From Calothrix sp. NIES-4101 (GTDB lineage: Bacteria > Cyanobacteriota > Cyanobacteriia > Cyanobacteriales > Nostocaceae): a stretch of DNA of 64,000 nt. How positions within the stretch are numbered: position 1 is the first letter of the stretch; the number at the start of each line of letters is the position of its first letter. The notes below the pieces were generated by a model. It worked only from the letters and a program-made list of their open reading frames with translations, ran no database searches and had not been told where the DNA came from. The position numbers and the translations under genes are program-made. Below are positions 59,398 through 64,000 of this stretch, piece after piece. The stretch spans positions 1 through 64,000 of the forward strand of contig AP018275.1 of assembly GCA_004296455.1 (NCBI GenBank). Reading direction: 5' to 3'.

Positions 59398-59751
59398 GTG
59401 CGCCAGCAAACTAAGGCTCGCAAATTACTGAAATTAACTGGTTGGTTGGCGATCGCAGGTTTAACTTTATATATATGTGCCAAGTTCGTTATACCATCAC
59501 TGTTCCCATACTGGGGCGTTGGACTTGTGGGTGTACTGGGTGCTTGGGCGGCAACCAGTACGTGGGTGCTACTCGCTAATAGGCCGAGGACGATCCGCCT
59601 GTTGGTAGTGATTGTATTCATCACAGCGAGTCTAGTAGGTGAGATTCTTCCTTGGGGTGGTTTAGCTGGGTTTGTGCTGATCCTCATGGCATTCTTAGTT
59701 CTTGTTGGCAGTTTCAAAAATCAACCTGTAATACGTAATTTTACTGTTTGA
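59398..59751 (+). CDS. Membrane protein of unknown function
   Basis: A 117-residue protein starting at GTG 59398, supported by the strong cggagg ribosome-binding site seven bases upstream. Three or four hydrophobic helices: LLKLTGWLAIAGLTLYICAK, YWGVGLVGVLGAWAATSTWV, IRLLVVIVFITASLVGEILP, GGLAGFVLILMAFLVLVG. No family recognised. A longer minus-strand frame overlaps but lacks signals. Confidence 0.65.
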   Translation: MRQQTKARKLLKLTGWLAIAGLTLYICAKFVIPSLFPYWGVGLVGVLGAWAATSTWVLLANRPRTIRLLVVIVFITASLVGEILPWGGLAGFVLILMAFLVLVGSFKNQPVIRNFTV

Positions 59752-59850
59752 TCAACACCCAATTAGAGTCAGTAGGTGTAGGAGTTTATCAGGCTGTTAA
59801 AAGGTAATTCTAGACAAGATAAGAAATGAACTTTAACTAGGAGAAAAATT

Positions 59851-60300
59851 ATGCAAGTAAACCGCAGACATTATAGTTATATATCTATGCTTGTTTTAGC
59901 TGTAGTGGGAAGTGCTGGAGCTTCAATGCAGTTATCACAACCTGCAATAGCTAGCGAAACAGTACGACAATGTATGCAAGACCTCATAGATGATGGTATT
60001 TCTGAAGCTAATGCAGCGATCGCTTGTCGTGGTCGGCGAAACCGTGATTGGGGTAACTATAGAAACAGAAATAGATACTTAGAGCTACGGGCGAGGTCTG
60101 GGCCAACACCAGAAGGACGTTGGCGTTATTCAGCCCCTGGTGTACCTTACGATGCCATGCGCCGGGCTGGTTGTGAAAATGTCAGAGGTGATGATTGGCG
60201 TTGCCCAACCCCTAGATTACGAGTTTATGTTCAAAATCATCATGGCTCGTATATGCAGTTCCCTCAACCTCCACAACCCCCAGCAATATTTCCGTTTTAG
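59851..60300 (+). CDS. Secreted basic protein
   Basis: A 149-residue exported protein with the signal peptide MLVLAVVGSAGASMQLSQPA IASE preceded by a tatRNRRHY-type basic start. The mature part is arginine-rich (RGRRNRDWGNYRNRNRYLEL) and has four cysteines (RQCMQD, IACRG, GCENVRG, RCPTP). Ends in a proline-rich tail. No family recognised. Stands alone. Confidence 0.7.
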   Translation: MQVNRRHYSYISMLVLAVVGSAGASMQLSQPAIASETVRQCMQDLIDDGISEANAAIACRGRRNRDWGNYRNRNRYLELRARSGPTPEGRWRYSAPGVPYDAMRRAGCENVRGDDWRCPTPRLRVYVQNHHGSYMQFPQPPQPPAIFPF

Positions 60301-60366
60301 ACCAAGTTACAGCTAGTTGGCACTAACATAAGTTTGTATTTTGTTGTTACTGGTAGTTCAAAATTT

Positions 60367-60912
60367 ATGACTCAAATGAAGTGGTACAACGAACCTTCCA
60401 CCTGGAATAAACAAGCAAAAATTATTTCTGTAACCGCAGGTGCGAAAACAGATTTTTGGCAAAAGACTCACTATAATTTCATGCGTGATAATGGCAACTT
60501 TTACTATCAGGAAGTAAAGGGTAATTTTACATCTGAGGTCAAAATTATAGGACAGTATCAGGCTTTATATGACCAAGCTGGATTGATGATTCGGGAGAAC
60601 GAGAATACCTGGCTCAAATGCGGAATTGAGTATGTTGAAGGCGTGCAGAACGTTAGTGCTGTAGTGACAAGAGATTATTCAGATTGGTCTGTAGTTCCCT
60701 TATCACAACCACCAGTTGCCCTATGGCTGCGCGTACAGCGTCGCGCAGAAACTTTAGAGGTGCAATATTCTTTAGATGGTGAGAATTATCAAATGCTGCG
60801 ACTAGCATATCTTACCCATACTGAAACGATACAAGTGGGGCTAATGTGTGCTTCACCGCAGGGGGAAGGTTTTTCAGTTGCATTTGAAGATTTCAAGATT
60901 ACTCAACCATAA
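60367..60912 (+). CDS. DUF1349 (concanavalin-like fold) protein, second paralogue
   Basis: A 181-residue protein from ATG 60367 (MTQMKWYNEPSTW; ATG 60376 also possible). Motifs match the copy at 2091-2633: TDFWQKTHYNFMRDNG, LYDQAGLMIRENE, GIEYVEGVQNVSAVVTRD, SDWSVVP, LMCASPQGEGFSVAFEDFKI. The pair probably arose by duplication. No catalytic motif is known for the family. Confidence 0.88.
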   Translation: MTQMKWYNEPSTWNKQAKIISVTAGAKTDFWQKTHYNFMRDNGNFYYQEVKGNFTSEVKIIGQYQALYDQAGLMIRENENTWLKCGIEYVEGVQNVSAVVTRDYSDWSVVPLSQPPVALWLRVQRRAETLEVQYSLDGENYQMLRLAYLTHTETIQVGLMCASPQGEGFSVAFEDFKITQP

Positions 60913-61377
60913 CCCTGTTTTGTCACTCTCGGAAAACAATAATCTCAGGCTGATTCTGAGACTTTGATTTCATCAAGGTTTGAGGCTTTATTTTCTAACA
61001 GAAACTAAAATTTATAGACAAAACGTGGAAATTAAAGCCCTGTAACTGTTTGGGCGATTAGATTCTCCCAATCTGACAAAAGAAGGATAAGTAGTTAGGC
61101 AAAATTAAATATATACTGCGTACCACTCCGTGGAAGCAAGCTACGCGTAGCGTGTCCGCTACCCTACCTTCGGAACCCTCTACCCTTCGGGAAGCGCAAG
61201 GCGCAACGAGGGAACGAGAACGCTTCCAGCGAACGGACTTATGCTTTTTCCCTCGCAATGACGAGGGTTTGAGATTTTCGGAATGTATGATTAATTTCGC
61301 ACTACCACTTAGCCGCGTTAGTAAGTAACTCTTGTTATATACCTAGCAAATATCTGTAATCCAAGGCTGAGAAATCT
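60913..61377. other. Intergenic region with dispersed repeat
   Basis: About 465 bp without gene. A dense block of small GC-rich repeats (ctacgcgtagcgtgtccgct, acccttcgggaagcgcaag) lies at 61115-61215; otherwise nothing is seen. Confidence 0.5.
61115..61215. repeat. Dispersed GC-rich repeat of the cttcgggaagc type
   Basis: Contains acccttcgggaagcgcaag and ctccgtggaagcaagctacg, the same family of repeat found inserted in T loops of the tRNA array. Confidence 0.6.
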
Positions 61378-61818
61378 ATGATTAGAGCTTATCAAGATAC
61401 AGATTTGGATGATGTAATCAACATTTGGTATGAAGCAGCTAAAATTGCCCACAGCTTTATCTCTGAAGCAAGTTTAGCTGCACAAAAAGAAGTTATATTT
61501 AATACTTACATACCAATAGCAAAAATCTGGGTAGCTGAGGAAAATAAACATACTGTCGGTTTTATTGCTTTGTTAAATAATTTAATTGGTGGTTTATTTG
61601 TATCCCCAAAAAGCCAAGGTAAAGGGTACGGAACTCAGCTAATCGAATATGCTAAATCAACAATCAAAGATACTTTGTTGGTAGAGGTTTATCAAGAGAA
61701 TTACAAGGCTCAAAAATTTTACCAAAAATGCGGATTTATTTGGACGGGAGAACGTTTAGATGAAAACACTAATTTTCTCTTGTTAAGACTGACTTGGAAT
61801 AAAAATGATAACTTTTGA
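61378..61818 (+). CDS. GNAT-family N-acetyltransferase
   Basis: A 146-residue acetyl-CoA-dependent acyltransferase. Motif A is GLFVSPKSQGKGYGTQLIEY (the QGKGYG pyrophosphate loop) near residue 80, and motif B is VEVYQENYKAQKFYQKCGF near 115, ending in LLRLTWN. N-terminal strand MIRAYQDTDLDDVINIWYEA is typical. The substrate (amine of protein or small molecule) is unknown. Stands alone. Confidence 0.9.
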   Translation: MIRAYQDTDLDDVINIWYEAAKIAHSFISEASLAAQKEVIFNTYIPIAKIWVAEENKHTVGFIALLNNLIGGLFVSPKSQGKGYGTQLIEYAKSTIKDTLLVEVYQENYKAQKFYQKCGFIWTGERLDENTNFLLLRLTWNKNDNF

Positions 61819-61913
61819 TTGTCAGAAAATCTAGTATATAACTCAAGTAAATTAGCTTCATTACGTTAATTTTATACTGTCTATTATTGCTTTGTTTGTA
61901 GACATAAATTCAT

Positions 61914-61937
61914 GATTCACCCAATTGGGTGAATCAA
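61914..61937. promoter_or_regulatory. Perfect 24-bp palindrome upstream of DUF2917-like operon
   Basis: Arms TGATTCACCCAA and TTGGGTGAATCA meet without a spacer. It lies 68 bp before the start of the next gene. It shares the TCACCCAA core with the hairpin at 59000-59042; a dimeric regulator site is plausible. Confidence 0.6.
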
Positions 61938-62004
61938 ATGGAGGAAGCCCCAATAGTTTAGTATCTTTTAATTTCATATTATTCCTAAAAACTTCATTGG
62001 TGCA

Positions 62005-62331
62005 ATGAAACTCTCTAATATGCTGAGATCAAGACAAAATTTATTATGTCCGATAGTCATCACTCTTAATCAGAATCAATCGTTTCGCATACCACAATTA
62101 GTAAATGAATTACAAGTATTATCAGGTTGTGCTTGGATAACTGTTGCAGGTCAAGATATTATCCTCACACATCAACAAATGGCATCAATACCACATAGTA
62201 GGGATGGAGCAATAATTTCCTCTATTAGCCAAGAACCATTAGTATTCGAGTTGCGACATAAGCCTCATTCAGTAATTTTTGGAAAAATTACATTATTTAG
62301 TCCCCAAAAGATTAAGGAGGAAAACAAATGA
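62005..62331 (+). CDS. DUF2917-like protein
   Basis: A 108-residue protein with the DUF2917 pattern: an all-beta fold with LNQNQSFRIPQ..., GCAWITVAGQDIILTHQQ and a final ELRHKPHSVIFGKI. Small proteins of this group are cupin-like, of unknown function. It overlaps the next gene by 4 bp (ATGA), so the two are translated together. Behind a palindrome that may control the pair. Confidence 0.7.
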   Translation: MKLSNMLRSRQNLLCPIVITLNQNQSFRIPQLVNELQVLSGCAWITVAGQDIILTHQQMASIPHSRDGAIISSISQEPLVFELRHKPHSVIFGKITLFSPQKIKEENK

Positions 62332-62684
62332 ATCTCAATTTAGGTAATGAAAACTTACAAATTGAATGGGAATGGTATGAGCAATTATTGGCAGTCAATT
62401 TCAGTAAAATTTTTGTAATTCCTCTCAATCATATCGCAGGAGTTTCGACTGCTCAACCAGAAAGTAGTTGGACAGAAATTCGTACCCCTGGTCTTGTTAT
62501 TCCAGGAATAATTAAAGCAGGAATTTACTACAGTAGCAGAGGTAAAGAATTTTGGTACGTCACAAAAGACCAAAATTATTTAACTTTAGAACTCAAAGAT
62601 GAATCTTTACAACGAATTATTCTCACAATTGAAGAAAACCAAACTTGGCTAGAGCGCATTAATCAGTATATGCAAAGCAATTAA
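62328..62684 (+). CDS. Small beta-rich protein (PH-like fold suspected)
   Basis: A 118-residue protein: MNLNLGNENLQIEWEWYEQL, LNHIAGVSTAQPESSWTEIR, TPGLVIPGIIKAGIYYSSRG, KEFWYVTKDQNYLTLELKD, ending in a helix (NQTWLERINQYMQSN). The strand-rich body with a C-terminal helix is compatible with a bacterial PH-like domain. Translationally coupled to the previous gene. Confidence 0.62.
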   Translation: MNLNLGNENLQIEWEWYEQLLAVNFSKIFVIPLNHIAGVSTAQPESSWTEIRTPGLVIPGIIKAGIYYSSRGKEFWYVTKDQNYLTLELKDESLQRIILTIEENQTWLERINQYMQSN

Positions 62685-62836
62685 TTAAATATTAAAGTGT
62701 GGGGGAAGAAATAGAGAAGTTATAAACTCTATCAATTACTGATTTCAAATGGGCATTAGAGTCAAAGGTATTTGACCTCAAAAAAATTATATGAACAACC
62801 ATATATGGTATCGAAATATGACACAGAATTACAAGT

Positions 62837-63052
62837 TTAAACCATTGCAGGTATTGAGTATTTGCAGGCAGTTGTCAGGGGGGAAGCTTCCCAGGCAATG
62901 GCAGCGATTAAGTTTTGCCCCCAATGTTGGAATCCTGGTGGTGCTGTGAATTCAATGTGGGGTAATGTTAGCCCGCATTTCTCACAAGTATTGCGATCGC
63001 CTATCTCGTAATCCTTAGCCAGAGGGTGTTTCGAGCCTTTTTGATGGGTCAT
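62837..63052 (-). CDS. Possible small protein with CxxC motif
   Basis: A 71-residue frame MTHQKGSKHPLAKDYEIGDR with NTCEKCGLTLPHIEFTAPPG. One CxxC pair suggests half a zinc ribbon. The second half is less protein-like, so it may be a fragment. Low confidence. Confidence 0.35.
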   Translation of the reverse strand: MTHQKGSKHPLAKDYEIGDRNTCEKCGLTLPHIEFTAPPGFQHWGQNLIAAIAWEASPLTTACKYSIPAMV

Positions 63053-63114
63053 AATTTTGTTGCAGTGCGAAACGCATAAATCTAGGTTTTATAAGGCTTT
63101 GAGAGATGTGGTGA

Positions 63115-63270
63115 GAAATCCGGGTTAGGGCTAGGTTTTGTTATCTATGCGGTACGCAGTTGCGGTCTAGTTGTACCAACTGTGGTGAGTTGGTGGTGTC
63201 GTTGAGGTATAAGTTTTGTCCTCTGTGTGGTCAACCTTATAAAGATGGGGTGGAAATTGATGAACGCTAG
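63115..63270 (+). pseudogene. Zinc-ribbon protein fragment without start
   Basis: The plus-strand frame after a TGA at 63112-63114 reads RFCYLCGTQLRSSCTNCGEL and KFCPLCGQPYKDGVEIDER before a stop at 63268-63270. Three CxxC pairs (CYLC, CTNC, CPLC) are spaced as in a double zinc ribbon. No start codon and no upstream coding, so it is the tail of a lost gene. Confidence 0.55.
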
Positions 63271-63410
63271 GTGCAGTAGGCATTTCCAGACCTGGAATGC
63301 AGGGTTTTACTCTCTTGGCTATGAATAAGGCTCTCACTACATCGCCAACCAAGATTGCTTGCATAATTGTAAGTTTCAGTATACTAAATAGTTAGCGTGC
63401 AGGAGAGTTT

Positions 63411-63806
63411 ATGGAGTATCTAGTCGGCTTATTTCTTGCTCTTGCCGTTTCTGTATCGGCTACCCTCGTCGGCTTTGACAGAGACCGTGCGTTCTATCCA
63501 ACAGTAATGGTTGTCATCGCCTCCTATTACGGTCTCTTTGCAGTTATGGGTGGCTCGGTTCAAGTTTTGCTACTTGAGTCCATTGCAATAGCAGCATTTT
63601 CGGGCGTGTCCGTCCTCGGCTTCAAGCGCAATCTGTGGCTGGTTGTGGGTGCGCTAGTTGCACATGGCATTTTTGACTTCTTTCATAGCCACATCGTGAC
63701 AAATCCAGGTGTACCAATTTGGTGGCCGATGTTCTGCCTTACCTACGACATCATGGCGGCGGCTTACCTTGCTTGGCTTTTGAAACGGCAACATTGCCTA
63801 AAATAG
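63411..63806 (+). CDS. Small polytopic membrane protein
   Basis: A 131-residue protein with four hydrophobic helices: YLVGLFLALAVSVSATLVGF, TVMVVIASYYGLFAVMGGSV, LWLVVGALVAHGIFDFFHSH and TYDIMAAAYLAWLLKR. Its GC content is higher than that of its neighbours, suggesting a different origin. A histidine-rich loop (HGIFDFFHSH) is notable. No family named. ATG 63411 has aggagagtt upstream. Confidence 0.7.
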   Translation: MEYLVGLFLALAVSVSATLVGFDRDRAFYPTVMVVIASYYGLFAVMGGSVQVLLLESIAIAAFSGVSVLGFKRNLWLVVGALVAHGIFDFFHSHIVTNPGVPIWWPMFCLTYDIMAAAYLAWLLKRQHCLK

Positions 63807-64000
63807 CCCAAAGCACCAAAAATATACAAGTACGTTTCCAACCTTTGCTAGTAAAGAGCTTCATCAATTAGTTTCGATAGATACTGTGTTTGATCGCCAA
63901 GAATTACCCTGTACAGAGCTAAAAGCATTTAATATCGTTTGCCTGACTTTTTCTGACCTCTTCGCTTAAAGCTTATTGTCCTTCAATTTATTGGGTTGCC
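63807..64000. other. Window edge, no gene supported
   Basis: Nothing with a start codon and family signature is seen in the last 190 bases. Confidence 0.4.

Noticed and set aside
59277-59717. Minus-strand frame of 146 codons
   Set aside because: It is antisense to the membrane protein at 59398, which has a strong ribosome-binding site and clear helices.

Overview
The window reads as accessory DNA, most likely a large plasmid or a plasmid-like genomic island, from a filamentous nitrogen-fixing-type cyanobacterium (Nostoc/Anabaena/Calothrix group). Evidence: dense GCGATCGC (HIP1) sites, the short 'acccttcgggaagcaagctac'-type repeats typical of these genomes, AT-rich coding, PEP-CTERM and DUF606/DUF1349/DUF1838-type genes, a ParA/ParB pair, a 22-gene tRNA array and many mobile elements. 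This is inferred from sequence features only; no database was consulted.

Layout. 0.4-9.4 kb: metabolic and regulatory cargo (MarR regulator with two operator palindromes and a divergent DUF606 transporter pair, DUF1349 protein and P-loop kinase, alpha/beta hydrolase, TetR-zinc-ribbon chimera divergent from a Rieske oxygenase, Hsp20, VOC protein), ending in a broken dinB. 9.8-14.1 kb: HNH nuclease, promoter with triple repeat, 22 tRNA genes in 1.9 kb, a RHH-like protein and a tyrosine integrase. 14.5-27.7 kb: pentapeptide protein with an in-frame stop before a membrane tail, group II intron and Tn3 scraps, SufS, HNH operon, a large AT-rich TPR membrane protein, PEP-CTERM hydrolase, GST and small proteins.

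27.7-31.65 kb: a complete TniR-TniA-TniB transposon without TniQ, bounded by ~200-bp inverted repeats made of 20-bp units. 31.9-33.65 kb: parAB with a perfect 22-bp palindrome inside parB (parS candidate). 33.8-37.65 kb: small secreted proteins, TenA and an ISAzo13-like element that uses a -1 frameshift. 38.4-45.4 kb: an overlapping six-gene operon (iteron-bearing DNA-binding protein, membrane AAA ATPase, DUF457 membrane protein, HerA/VirB4-like ATPase broken by a 178-bp MITE, HlyD-like adaptor, TolC-like protein), followed by hicAB. This operon is the best candidate for an undescribed envelope-spanning system.

45.6-51 kb: a DUF1838 gene cut by an IS66 element with a perfect 8-bp target duplication, a partial duplication of the TolC-like gene, and secreted-protein genes. 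51.05-56.2 kb: a second, truncated TniB/TniA element into which a Tn3-family transposon has inserted. 56.3-64 kb: response regulator and histidine kinase, membrane and secreted small proteins, a second DUF1349 paralogue, GNAT acetyltransferase, DUF2917-like pair and a terminal membrane protein.

The most unusual signals are in the tRNA array: five tRNA genes carry the dispersed repeat inserted at the same T-loop position, all three leucine-anticodon tRNAs lack the long variable arm, and one serine-type tRNA body carries an apparent GCA anticodon.
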